From Streptomyces pinistramenti (lineage in GTDB: Bacteria; Actinomycetota; Actinomycetes; Streptomycetales; Streptomycetaceae), in assembly GCF_020564935.1 (NCBI RefSeq), contig NZ_JAJCXB010000023.1:1-64000 (forward strand): DNA of 64,000 nt. Reading direction: 5' to 3'. A program made the translations under genes and the position numbers. Below, one piece after another: positions 24,503 through 33,057 of this stretch; position 1 is the stretch's first letter; each line of letters starts with the position of its first letter. Under the pieces are notes generated by a model. It worked only from the letters and a program-made list of their open reading frames with translations. It was not told the origin of the DNA and searched no databases.

Positions 24503-25249
24503 TCAGCCCGCCAGCAGGGACACCGCTTCGCTCTCCCCGAAGGTGAGCCGGCAGGTATCGGCGCGGTAGGTGGAGACCGCGACGGCGGTGGTGCGGCCGG
24601 CCGCGACGTAGCGGGTGGTGACGACCAGGACGGGGGCGCCGGGCAGCCGGTCGAGCGCCTTTGCGTCCTCCGCTCGGGCCGAGCCCAGTTCGACCGTGCG
24701 GTCCTGGCCTTCCAACTCCTGTGCGTGCAGGGCGTGCAGCACGGCACGGGCGCGGGCGGTGGCGCTGACGGCGGCGATCTCGGAGCAGCCGGGGACCGCG
24801 GACGCGGGGACGTACAGCAGCTCGGCGGCGACGGGCTGGCCGTGCGTGACGCGGTTGCGGCGCACGATGTGCACGGTCTCGCCGGAGGCCGTCTCCAGGA
24901 GGCGGGCGACGGACGCGGGGACCGTCTCCGAGGTGACGGCGTCAACCGGCTGCCAGGCGTCGCCGGGGGCGCCGGGCCAGGTGTGGCGGGCGGGGTCGAC
25001 GGCGACGCCGACCCGCGGCGGGGCGACGGTGGTGCCCACGCCGCGCCTGCGCTGGAGTCTGCCCTCCAGCTCCAGCTGCTCCAGCGCCTGCCGCAGCGTG
25101 GCCCGTGCGACGCCGAACCGCGCCGCCAGGTCACGCTCGTTGGGCAGGATCTCGCCGACCGCGAACTCCGAGTCCAGCGCCTCGCTGAGCACGGTCTTGA
25201 GGTGCCAGTACTTCGGCTCCGGCACTGTTTCGAGCTGCGTGGTCCCCAC
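24503..25249 (-). CDS. GntR-family regulator, HutC/DasR-like (UTRA domain)
   Basis: 248-residue GntR regulator: winged helix at about 10-75 (KYWHLKTVLSEALDSEFAVG, then FGVARATLRQALEQLELEGR) and a UTRA effector domain from about 95 to the end, as in DasR, HutC and NagR. These respond to phosphorylated sugars or amino acid derivatives. GTG 25249 has a GGAGG site. A palindrome TTGGTC-AA-GACCAA lies 135 bases upstream (25384-25397) and resembles the DasR-type operator. A ROK regulator ends 154 bases downstream, both being sugar-sensor families. Confidence 0.87.
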   Translation of the reverse strand: MGTTQLETVPEPKYWHLKTVLSEALDSEFAVGEILPNERDLAARFGVARATLRQALEQLELEGRLQRRRGVGTTVAPPRVGVAVDPARHTWPGAPGDAWQPVDAVTSETVPASVARLLETASGETVHIVRRNRVTHGQPVAAELLYVPASAVPGCSEIAAVSATARARAVLHALHAQELEGQDRTVELGSARAEDAKALDRLPGAPVLVVTTRYVAAGRTTAVAVSTYRADTCRLTFGESEAVSLLAG

Positions 25250-25383
25250 CTGTCCTCCGCATCGGCCGTTGCCCCGCGGGGCTGCGCTCCCCCGGTGACG
25301 GTCCCGCCCAGGGGCGGCCCGGTTATGAGCGCTTCTTTATTAAAGGTTGTTGCAGTATGCCGACGATATGTCCGCCCTCACCC

Positions 25384-25397
25384 TTGGTCAAGACCAA
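25384..25397. promoter_or_regulatory. DasR/HutC-like operator (TTGGTC-AA-GACCAA)
   Basis: A 6+6 inverted repeat with a 2-base centre in the 258-base divergent region between the GntR gene and the racemase gene. Known DasR sites have TGGTCTAGACCA, so the GGTC/GACC half sites and their spacing agree. It probably serves autoregulation by the adjacent GntR protein or control of the racemase. Confidence 0.6.
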
Positions 25398-25507
25398 TAC
25401 GGGATCCGTTACGCGGACGGGCCCGCCGGCGACGCCGTGCCGCCCGTTTCCGACCGGATCGCGGACGGCCGGCCGGGCGCACCGGAGCCGTCGGTTACCC
25501 TCCGCTC

Positions 25508-26158
25508 ATGCTTGCGCTGCTGCACACCTCGCCCGCCCATGTCCCGGTCTTCGACGCCTTGCGTGACGAGGAGGCGCCCGGCCTCCCGCTGCGCCACCTC
25601 GTACGGGCCGAACTCCTGGACCGTGCACGGTCGCAGGGGCCGGACGCCGTCGCGCAGGACGTGGCGCAGGCGCTCGCCGATGCGGCGGCCACCGGGGCGC
25701 GGGCGGTGCTGTGCACCTGCTCGACGCTGGGGCCGGTCGCCGAGGGGGCGGGCCCGGACGGCGTGCCGGTGCTGCGGGTGGACCGGCCGATGGCCGCGGC
25801 CGCCGTCGCTGCGGGCCCCCGGATCACCGTGCTGGCCACCGTGGAGAGCACGCTCGGGCCGACCGCCGAGCTGATCGCGGAGGAGGCGGGACGGGCCGGT
25901 TCGGCCACCGAGGTGCGCACGGTGCTGGTGGCGGGCGCCTGGGAGCGGTTCGCGGCCGGTGACGACGAGGGGTATCTGGCGGCGGTCGCCGCCGCGGCAC
26001 AGCAGGTGCGGGACGCCGATGCGGTGGTGCTGGCGCAGGCGTCGATGGCGCCGGCCGCCGCACTTGTCACGGCGGCCGGGGGCCGCTCCTTCCCGGTGCT
26101 GTCGAGCCCGCGCCCGGGGCTGCGGGCCGCGGCGGCCCTGGCGGCCGGGAGGCGGTGA
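25508..26158 (+). CDS. Aspartate/glutamate racemase-family protein
   Basis: 216-residue protein of the Asp/Glu/hydantoin racemase superfamily. The first active-site region reads AVLCTCSTLGPVAE with the catalytic-type Cys, but the second conserved Cys is not evident (VVLAQASMAPAA has Ala/Ser there), which suggests a decarboxylase-like or inactive variant rather than a true two-cysteine racemase. ATG 25508 is preceded by TACCCT six bases upstream (25496-25501) and lacks a ribosome site, so the mRNA is likely leaderless. It diverges from a GntR regulator over a shared operator region. Confidence 0.8.
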   Translation: MLALLHTSPAHVPVFDALRDEEAPGLPLRHLVRAELLDRARSQGPDAVAQDVAQALADAAATGARAVLCTCSTLGPVAEGAGPDGVPVLRVDRPMAAAAVAAGPRITVLATVESTLGPTAELIAEEAGRAGSATEVRTVLVAGAWERFAAGDDEGYLAAVAAAAQQVRDADAVVLAQASMAPAAALVTAAGGRSFPVLSSPRPGLRAAAALAAGRR

Positions 26159-26197
26159 GGGGACACGGGTGGGAGTGCCCCGGCGGTCCGCGGCCGG

Positions 26198-27082
26198 TCA
26201 GGCCCTGGTGAGCGAGACGAGCTTGTCGGGGTTGCGCACGACGTAGACGGTCTGGATCCGCCCGTCGGCGACGTCGAGCTGGATGACGGAGTCCGGCCGG
26301 CCGTCGATGTGGGCCAGGACCGCGATACCGCCGTTGACTTCGATGAGGACGTACTCCATGCCGGCGAGTCCGGTCCTGGTGACGCCGATGAGGAAGCGGC
26401 CCACCTTGTCCGCGGTTTCGAGGATCCGCAGCGGCGCCTTGGCCTTGCCGCCGCTGTCGCCGACCAGCCGCGCGTCCTCGGCCAGCAGTCCGACGAGGCC
26501 GGCCAGGTCCTCGCCTGCGGCCGCCGCCATGAACCGCTCGGTCAGGTCGCGCTGGAGCCGTGGGTCGATGTCGAAGCGCGGCCTGCCGTCCTCGACGTGG
26601 CGCCGGGCCCGGCCCGCCAGTTGGCGCACCGCCGGCTCGCTGCGGTCGAGTACGGCGGCGATCTCCGCGTAGGGGTAGCCGAACGCCTCGCGCAGCACGA
26701 ACACCGCGCGTTCCAGCGGGGAGAGCGACTCCATCACGACGAGCAGGGCCAGGGTGACGGACTCGGCGAACACCGCGCGCTCCGCGGTGTCGGGCGCGTC
26801 CCGGCCGGTGTCGGTGGCCAGCGGCTCGGGCAGCCAGGGTCCGACGTAGGACTCGCGGCGGGCCTGGACCTGGCGCAGGCGGTCGATGGCCAGCCGGGTG
26901 GTGATGCGCACCAGATAGGCACGCGGTTCGCGGACGTCGGCGCGGTCGGCGGACGACCAGCGCAGCCAGGCGTCCTGGACGACGTCCTCGGCGTCGGCCA
27001 CTCGGCCGAGCATCCGGTAGGCGACGCCGTGCAGCACGGGGTGGTGCTCTTCGAAGACTTCGGTGGCGGGATCGGTCGGCAC
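26198..27082 (-). CDS. ECF41-type RNA polymerase sigma factor (SigJ-like)
   Basis: 294-residue extracytoplasmic-function sigma factor with a fused C-terminal SnoaL-like domain. Region 2 is YRMLGRVADAEDVVQDAWLRW (22-42), region 4 contains LREAFGYPYAEIAAVLDRSE, and the ECF41 linker motif WLPEP is at 83-87. The C-terminal domain keeps the second ECF41 motif as DSGGK near 211. The C-terminal domain tunes activity instead of a separate anti-sigma factor. GTG 27082 is the best start; GTG 27163 is possible. ECF41 genes normally sit beside a COE-type oxidoreductase gene, but none is here. Confidence 0.88.
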   Translation of the reverse strand: MPTDPATEVFEEHHPVLHGVAYRMLGRVADAEDVVQDAWLRWSSADRADVREPRAYLVRITTRLAIDRLRQVQARRESYVGPWLPEPLATDTGRDAPDTAERAVFAESVTLALLVVMESLSPLERAVFVLREAFGYPYAEIAAVLDRSEPAVRQLAGRARRHVEDGRPRFDIDPRLQRDLTERFMAAAAGEDLAGLVGLLAEDARLVGDSGGKAKAPLRILETADKVGRFLIGVTRTGLAGMEYVLIEVNGGIAVLAHIDGRPDSVIQLDVADGRIQTVYVVRNPDKLVSLTRA

Positions 27083-27271
27083 CTCTTCATCCCAGCGTCC
27101 CGCCGACGCCGTGTCCAGCGGATATCGCTCAAGGCCGGGGTGCGGGGACGTGGTGTGCGGCACAGTGCCGGGCGTCCCGCGGCCGGATCCCACACCTGCC
27201 GTACCGCTCAGTAGCCTTTGCTGGCAGGGTGTGGCTCCACGAACCGCCGCGATTCTCCGAGGAGTTGCCCC

Positions 27272-28102
27272 ATGGCCGTCCCGGTCTCCTTCGCCCGCGT
27301 CAGCCCCGCAGGACGGCCGCCGTTCACGGTGGCCTACCAACGCAAGGGCGCGGGTGAACCGATCGTGCTGTTGCACGGCATCGGACACCATCTCCAGGCG
27401 TGGCGGCCGGTCTGCGACCTCCTGGCCGCCTCCCACGAGGTCATCGCCCTGGACCTGCCGGGCTTCGGTGTCTCGCCCGCGCTGCCCGGCGGCACGTCGT
27501 ACGCCCTGGCCAGCGTGCTGCCGCTGCTCACCGCGACGTTCGACGAGCTGGGTGTCGAGCGGCCGCACGTGGTGGGCAATTCCCTGGGCGGGCTGCTGGC
27601 GCTGGAGTTGGGCCGCGCGAGGGCCGTACGGACCGTCACCGCGCTGTCCCCCGCCGGGTTCTGGACCCCGGCCGAGCGGCGTTACGCCTTCGGTCTGCTG
27701 CGCGGGATGCGGGCCGGTGCGCAGGCGCTGCCGCAGCCGGTGGTGGCGGCGCTGGCCAGGTCTGCCGCCGGCCGGGCCTCGTTGACGGGGAGCATCTACG
27801 CCCATCCCGGGCGGCGTTCGGCCGACGCGGTGGCGGCCGAGACCCGGGCGCTGCGTGAGGCGCCCGGCTTCACGCCGACGCTCCGGGCGGGCCGCGGGGT
27901 GCGGTTCACCGCTGATGTGCCGGACGTGCCGGTGACGATCGCCTGGGGCAGCCGGGACCGGCTGCTGCCGCGCCGCCAGGGAGTGCGCGCGAAATACGCG
28001 ATCCCCGGTGCCCGGCTGGTGCGGCTGCCCGGCTGCGGTCATGTCCCGATGAACGACGATCCGGCGCTGGTGACGCGGGTGGTTCTCGGCACGGTGGGGT
28101 GA
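27272..28102 (+). CDS. Alpha/beta-fold hydrolase
   Basis: 276-residue alpha/beta hydrolase. The oxyanion motif LLHGIGHH is at about 33-40, the nucleophile elbow GNSLGG puts Ser at 104, and the acid and base are Asp229 (GSRDRLLP) and His257 (GCGHVPMND). All three catalytic residues are present and the spacing is normal. GAGGAG precedes ATG 27272. The gene is divergent from the ECF41 sigma gene and may be one of its targets. Substrate unknown. Confidence 0.88.
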   Translation: MAVPVSFARVSPAGRPPFTVAYQRKGAGEPIVLLHGIGHHLQAWRPVCDLLAASHEVIALDLPGFGVSPALPGGTSYALASVLPLLTATFDELGVERPHVVGNSLGGLLALELGRARAVRTVTALSPAGFWTPAERRYAFGLLRGMRAGAQALPQPVVAALARSAAGRASLTGSIYAHPGRRSADAVAAETRALREAPGFTPTLRAGRGVRFTADVPDVPVTIAWGSRDRLLPRRQGVRAKYAIPGARLVRLPGCGHVPMNDDPALVTRVVLGTVG

Positions 28103-28124
28103 ACGCCCGCGGGCAGAAGGCCGT

Positions 28125-28529
28125 TCACGAGGGGTTCCAGGCCCGGCGGCAGAGCACCAGGCGGTAGCCGTCGGGGTCCTCCAGGGTGACGCCCCAGGCG
28201 TCCCAGTACGGGTTGTGTGCGGCGACCCGCCGGCCGCCGCACCGTTCCAGGCGGGCGACCAGGTCGTCGGGCACCGGGCCGTCCAGGTAGACGACCGGCA
28301 GATCGTCGGGGGTGCCGTCGGTCACTTCGGCGCCTGCGGGGTCGTGGGTCAGCTCCAGGTGCCAGGCCGCGTCCGGCCGGCCGACCATCGGCAGGGAGTG
28401 TTCGGCGCTGCCGGACGGGTGGCGGAACAGTACGGAGAGCCCGAGTCCCGCGCACCAGAAGCGGTCGGCCGCCGCCAGGTCGCGGCTGGGACGGGCGATG
28501 CGGAGGTGCGCGGAACCGTCGGCGGGCAC
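28125..28529 (-). CDS. VOC (glyoxalase/bleomycin-resistance fold) family protein
   Basis: 134-residue single vicinal-oxygen-chelate protein with two beta-alpha-beta-beta-beta units: first half LRIARPSRDLAAADRFW...GLGLSVLFRH, second half DDLVARLERCGG...GVTLEDPDGYRLVLCRR. Members are metal-dependent lyases, dioxygenases or drug-binding proteins; metal ligands are plausible (His8 region, Glu near 120) but not certain. GTG 28529 with AAGGAG. Convergent with the hydrolase, 22 bases apart. Confidence 0.85.
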   Translation of the reverse strand: MPADGSAHLRIARPSRDLAAADRFWCAGLGLSVLFRHPSGSAEHSLPMVGRPDAAWHLELTHDPAGAEVTDGTPDDLPVVYLDGPVPDDLVARLERCGGRRVAAHNPYWDAWGVTLEDPDGYRLVLCRRAWNPS

Positions 28530-28757
28530 GGGGAAGCTCCTTCGGCCGGGGCGCTACCGGACGCCGCGTAGCAGGACCGTAAACGTCGGGCCGCTGTCCT
28601 GGCGATCGGCCGGTGGTCTTGCGACCATGGCCCCCGCCCCCGCCCCCGGTCGCGAGGCGTAGGACGAACGGAGTTCACCGGGTATTGGGCGGCCGGGCAC
28701 CGTGGCGCTGTACGAACGGAGCGTCACCGAGAGTTGGTTCGAGCTGGGAGGTTCCGG

Positions 28758-30338
28758 ATGACGCAGGGATACCGCGGCGGCTTCGGACGGCGGTCGCTGC
28801 TGCGGGGCACAGCGGCCGGTTCCGCGGCGCTGGCGCTGCCCGCCCTGTCCTGCGCCGCGCCCGCGCAGGCCCGCAGCGGCCGGCCGGCCGCCGAGTGGGG
28901 CGCGCAGGTCGGCGACGTGACGACCTCGTCCGGTCTGGTGTGGGTACGGTCCGACCGGCGGGCCCGGATGATCGTGGAGACCGCGGCCACCGAGACGTTC
29001 CGCAATGCCAGGACCTGGACGGGTCCTGTCGTCGGGGCCGGTACGGACTTCACGGGGGTGACGGCGCTGCACGGCCTGCCGCCAGGCGAGCAGGTCCACT
29101 ACCGCGTGCTGCTCGCCGACCCGGACGACCCGCGCCGCACCGGCGAGCCGGTCACCGGCACCTTCAGGACCGCTCCCGCACACCGCGGCCGGGGCGAGGG
29201 CGTGCGTTTCCTGTGGTCGGGCGATCTGGCGGGCCAGGGCTGGGGCATCAATCCCGACCGGGGCGGCTACCGCATCTACGAGGACATGCGGCGTCGCGAT
29301 CCGGACTTCTTCCTGTGCAGCGGCGACAACATCTACGCCGACAGCCCGATCGAGGCGCAGGTGACGCTGCCGGACGGCCGGATCTGGCGGAATGTGACGA
29401 CCGACGAGAAGGCGAAGGTCGCCGAGACGCTCGCGGAGTTCCGCGGTGCGTTCCGTTACAACCTCCTGGACCGCAATCTGCGCCGGTTCAACGCGCAGGT
29501 GCCCACGATCACGCAGTGGGACGACCACGAGGTGCACAACAACTGGTATCCGGGGCAGCTGCTGGACGACGACCGGTACACGGTCAAGGACGCGGATGTG
29601 CTCGCGGCGCGGTCGCTGCGGGCGTTCGGCGAGTACTTCCCGATCCGGACGCTCCGCCCGGACCGCGGCGGCCGCGTCTACCGCGTGGTCCGGCACGGCC
29701 CCCTGCTCGACGTCTTCGTGCTGGACATGCGCAGTTACCGCAACGCCAACTCGCCCGGCCGCCAGACCGACGACCCGCAGGGCATCCTCGGCGCCGAGCA
29801 GCTGCGCCGGCTCAAGCGTGAGCTGTCGCGCTCCCGTGCGGTGTGGAAGGTGATCGCGTCCGACATGCCGCTGGGTCTGGTCGTCCCGGACGGCAAGGAG
29901 AACTTCGAGGCGGTGGCGCAGGGCGATCCCGGCGCGCCGCTGGGCCGGGAGCTGCAACTGGCCGAGCTGCTGCGGCACATCAAGCACGCGCGGGTGACCG
30001 GCACGCTCTGGCTGACGACGGATGTGCACTACACGTCGGCGCAGCACTACGCTCCGGAGCGGGCGGCGTTCAAGGATTTCGCACCGTTCTGGGAGTTCGT
30101 GTCGGGCCCGTTGAACGCCGGTGGTTTCCCGGCGGTGAAGCTGGACGGAACCTTTGGTCCCGACCAACCGTTCGTCCAGGCACCGGACCGGGCCAACACC
30201 TCGCCGGCCGAGAGCCCGCAGTACTTCGGTGAGATCGACATCGACGGCGGCAGCGGGGAGCTGACGGTGCGGCTGCGTCAGGAGGGCGGGAAGGTGTTGT
30301 TCAGCAAGGTGCTGCAACCAGGACGGGTAGGACAGTAG
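28758..30338 (+). CDS. phoD: PhoD-type alkaline phosphatase/phosphodiesterase, Tat-exported
   Basis: 526-residue secreted Ca/Fe-dependent phosphatase that releases phosphate from phosphodiesters and monoesters. The N terminus carries a twin-arginine signal (RRSLLRG at 11-17, hydrophobic stretch, AQA near 37). The PhoD_N domain follows (about 45-150), then the metallophosphatase domain with SGDNIYAD, WDDHEVHNN and TTDVHY. GGGAGG precedes ATG 28758. One GTTCACC heptamer (28673-28679) lies upstream, but the second PHO-box unit is not convincing, so PhoP control is only possible. Confidence 0.9.
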   Translation: MTQGYRGGFGRRSLLRGTAAGSAALALPALSCAAPAQARSGRPAAEWGAQVGDVTTSSGLVWVRSDRRARMIVETAATETFRNARTWTGPVVGAGTDFTGVTALHGLPPGEQVHYRVLLADPDDPRRTGEPVTGTFRTAPAHRGRGEGVRFLWSGDLAGQGWGINPDRGGYRIYEDMRRRDPDFFLCSGDNIYADSPIEAQVTLPDGRIWRNVTTDEKAKVAETLAEFRGAFRYNLLDRNLRRFNAQVPTITQWDDHEVHNNWYPGQLLDDDRYTVKDADVLAARSLRAFGEYFPIRTLRPDRGGRVYRVVRHGPLLDVFVLDMRSYRNANSPGRQTDDPQGILGAEQLRRLKRELSRSRAVWKVIASDMPLGLVVPDGKENFEAVAQGDPGAPLGRELQLAELLRHIKHARVTGTLWLTTDVHYTSAQHYAPERAAFKDFAPFWEFVSGPLNAGGFPAVKLDGTFGPDQPFVQAPDRANTSPAESPQYFGEIDIDGGSGELTVRLRQEGGKVLFSKVLQPGRVGQ

Positions 30339-30421
30339 AGGCCAATGCGTCGATTGCGTCTTTTACCCGTCGGACACAATACGTTGGTGGCCAGGCAACA
30401 CCGGTCGGCAAGGCTGTCTGC

Positions 30422-31816
30422 ATGACTCGATCCACCTCTGCCGCGTCCGCCCGTCGCCCGCACTGGCGCCGGGACCTCGTCGAACTGGCGGCCCTGTTCA
30501 CGGCCGTCGCCGTGGCCGATGCCGCCGCCAACCTCGTCGCGCACGGCCCTTCGGGCCCCGTGATGCTGTGCGTCGCCGCGACCGCACTGCTGGCCACGGC
30601 CGGCTTCCACGTGTGGTGGTCACGCCGCCACGGCCACGCGCCGCCGTCGGCCGATACCGGCGCCACGGCACCGTCCCCTGCGGCGGCCCCCCGAGCGGCC
30701 GCGCAGGAGACGGCGCTGTGGCGGATGCGCACCACCGTCCAGGACACGCCGGGCAGCCTCGCCTCCTTGTGCACGGCGCTGGCCGGGCAGGGTGTGGACA
30801 TACTCAGCCTGCAGACCCACCCCCTGTCGGCCGGCACGGTCGACGAGTTCCTGCTGCGCGCGCCGGGCACGCTGGCGCCCGCCGAGCTGACCCGTACGGT
30901 GGCGGGCGCGGGCGGCGCGCACACCTGGCTGGAGCGGGCCGATACGCACGACCTGGTGGACGTGCCGACCCGGATGCTGGGCCTGGCGACCCGTACGGCC
31001 CTGGATTCGGCCGAACTGCCGCTGGCCTTGCGTCAGTTGCTGGGCCGTTGCACGATTCATTCGGTGCCCGCACGCTCGCTCCCCGGCCGCCCGGCGGCCG
31101 AACAGGTGCCTGCCGAGGGCGTTCTGGAGGACCACATCATGAGGTTCCGGGCTCCCTCCGGGGGTTCCCTGACCGTCGAAAGGCCGCAGTTGCCGTTCAC
31201 TCCCACCGAGTTCGCACGGGTGCGCGCGCTGGTCGAACTGGACACCCGGCTCGGACACCGGGTGCCGCCACGGCGTGACGTACTGACGCTGCCCGAGGGC
31301 AACGCCCTGACGATCCGCCGCGCCGACCCGGCCGACCGGGCCGCCGCCGTCGAGATGCACGACCGCTGCTCCGCCGCCACTCTCGGGCTGCGCTACCACG
31401 GCCCGGTCAAGGACGCCGACAGTTACCTCGGGCATCTGCTCAGCCCGCGGTTCGGGCGCACGCTCGCCGTGGAGAGCGCGTCGGGACGGCTGGTGGCGCT
31501 CGGCCACCTGCTGTGGGACGGCGACGAGACCGAGGTGGCGCTGCTGGTGGAGGACGGCTGGCAGCGGCGCGGCATCGGCGCCGAACTGCTGCGCCGGCTG
31601 ATGGCGATGGCGTCGGACGCCGGGTGCGAGAGCGTGTACGCGATCACCCAGGCGTCGAACACCGGCATGGTGGCGGCGATGCGCGGCCTGGGGCTGCCGC
31701 TCGACTACCAGATCGAGGAGGGCACGCTGGTGATCACCTCGCGCCCGAAGGGTGTCCCCGCGCTGCGCGACGCACATGCGTCGACACCGGCCCAGGACGG
31801 CCCGGCGGGCCGCTGA
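30422..31816 (+). CDS. ACT-domain plus GNAT acetyltransferase fusion with N-terminal membrane segments
   Basis: 464-residue multidomain protein. Residues about 19-62 hold two hydrophobic segments; about 98-170 match an ACT ligand-binding domain (MRTTVQDTPGSLASLCTALAG); about 295-445 are a GNAT domain with the acetyl-CoA loop GWQRRGIGAELLRRLMAMA. ACT domains bind amino acids, so acetylation may be allosterically controlled by an amino acid, possibly at the membrane. The segment 170-295 is uncharacterised. ATG 30422 is 84 bases after phoD. Similar ACT-GNAT proteins occur in actinobacteria, but the substrate is unknown. Confidence 0.82.
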   Translation: MTRSTSAASARRPHWRRDLVELAALFTAVAVADAAANLVAHGPSGPVMLCVAATALLATAGFHVWWSRRHGHAPPSADTGATAPSPAAAPRAAAQETALWRMRTTVQDTPGSLASLCTALAGQGVDILSLQTHPLSAGTVDEFLLRAPGTLAPAELTRTVAGAGGAHTWLERADTHDLVDVPTRMLGLATRTALDSAELPLALRQLLGRCTIHSVPARSLPGRPAAEQVPAEGVLEDHIMRFRAPSGGSLTVERPQLPFTPTEFARVRALVELDTRLGHRVPPRRDVLTLPEGNALTIRRADPADRAAAVEMHDRCSAATLGLRYHGPVKDADSYLGHLLSPRFGRTLAVESASGRLVALGHLLWDGDETEVALLVEDGWQRRGIGAELLRRLMAMASDAGCESVYAITQASNTGMVAAMRGLGLPLDYQIEEGTLVITSRPKGVPALRDAHASTPAQDGPAGR

Positions 31817-31881
31817 GCGCCGTCCGCTGCCTCACCGCCGCCCCCGCCTGGCCCCCGGAGCCCGCTCCCGGGGCCAGGCTC

Positions 31882-31887
31882 TAGGCT
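31882..31887 (+). promoter_or_regulatory. -10 box (TAGGCT) of the leaderless epimerase gene
   Basis: TAGGCT ends six bases before ATG 31894; no ribosome site is present. Confidence 0.55.
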
Positions 31888-31893
31888 TTCCCG

Positions 31894-32931
31894 ATGCCTC
31901 ATGCGCTCATCCTCGGCGGCACCGGCATGATCGGCCGTGCCACCGCGCTCCGTCTCCTCACCGCCGGCTGGCAGGTGGACGTCACCGGCCGCGACCCCGC
32001 CCACCTGCCGCCCGAACTCGCCGCCGCCGGCGCCCGTTTCCGCCGCGCGGACCGCGCGGACGCCGCCCGGCTGCGTACCGTCATCGGCGACGGCACCGAC
32101 CTGCTCGTGGACTGCATCTGCTACACCGCGGCCGACGCCCGGCTGCTGCTCCCGCTGGCCAGGGAATCCGGCTCCACGGTGCTGATCTCCAGCAAGGCCG
32201 TCTACGTCGACGAGCACGGCAACCACTCCAACTCCGCAGCACCGCCGGACTACGGCGGGCCGGTCCACGAGACCCAGGCCACCCTGGCGCCGAGCGACAT
32301 CGACTACCGCTCGCCGGAGGGCTACGGCCCCAACAAGGTCGCGGCCGAACACGTCGCCCTGGACAGCGGGCTGCCCATCAGCGTGCTGCGCCCGTCCCGG
32401 GTTCACGGCGTCGGCGCGGCCCGGCCGCGTGCCTGGGCCTTCGTCAAACGGGTCATCGACCTGCGCGCCGACGTACTGCTCGCCCGCCGGGGCACCGGCA
32501 TCGTGCAGCCGACGGCGGCGGCCAACATCGCCGCCCTCATCGAGACGGTCGCCCACAGACCCGGCGCGCGGATCCTCAACAGCGCCGACCCCGACGCCCC
32601 GACGGCGCTCGACATCTCCCGGGCCGTCGCCCGGCACCTCGGCCACGCGTGGACGGAAGTGCTGCTCGACGACGACGCCGACGAGAACCTCGGCAGGACT
32701 CCCTGGGACGCGCCGCACCCGGTCGTGCTCGACATGTCCGCCGCCCGGCAGCTCGGCTACCGTCCGGCCGGCGACTACGCCGCCACCGTCGCCGCCGAGA
32801 TCGACTGGCTCGTCGAGGCCGCCAGGACCGGGGACCGCGCCGGGATCCTGCCCGCCGCCGACGACCCGTATTTCAGCCGACTGTTCCCCTATGCCGCCGA
32901 GGATGCGTATCTCGCGGCACACCGGGCCTGA
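31894..32931 (+). CDS. NAD-dependent epimerase/dehydratase-family reductase
   Basis: 345-residue extended-SDR protein. The NAD(P) motif GGTGMIG is at 8-14, and the active-site region contains VLISSKAVYVDEHG and a later YGPNK (Tyr-x-x-x-Lys), the catalytic pair. The C-terminal region (RLFPYAAEDAYLAAHRA) is as in actinobacterial relatives. Probable leaderless transcript from TAGGCT at 31882. The hairpin at 32946-32970 is a likely terminator. It does not lie in a sugar cluster, so the substrate cannot be inferred. Confidence 0.86.
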   Translation: MPHALILGGTGMIGRATALRLLTAGWQVDVTGRDPAHLPPELAAAGARFRRADRADAARLRTVIGDGTDLLVDCICYTAADARLLLPLARESGSTVLISSKAVYVDEHGNHSNSAAPPDYGGPVHETQATLAPSDIDYRSPEGYGPNKVAAEHVALDSGLPISVLRPSRVHGVGAARPRAWAFVKRVIDLRADVLLARRGTGIVQPTAAANIAALIETVAHRPGARILNSADPDAPTALDISRAVARHLGHAWTEVLLDDDADENLGRTPWDAPHPVVLDMSAARQLGYRPAGDYAATVAAEIDWLVEAARTGDRAGILPAADDPYFSRLFPYAAEDAYLAAHRA

Positions 32932-32945
32932 GGCTGTGTACGGGC

Positions 32946-32970
32946 CTGCCCCGGGCCGCTCCTGGGGCAG
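32946..32970 (+). terminator. Hairpin after the epimerase gene
   Basis: CTGCCCC (32946-32952) and GGGGCAG (32964-32970) form a GC-rich stem with an 11-base loop, extended imperfectly by GGGC/GCCC outside. It begins 15 bases after the stop. Confidence 0.55.
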
Positions 32971-33057
32971 CCCGGGAACCCCGGCACAAGGTAAAACGGC
33001 CGGAACCTCGGCCCACTTGGTGTGACGCGGGCGGGCCATCCGTACCAAGATGGCCGC

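Noticed and set aside
28662..28690. PHO box upstream of phoD
   Set aside because: One good GTTCACC unit is present, but the units 11 bases on either side do not match. A single unit is not enough to claim PhoP control.
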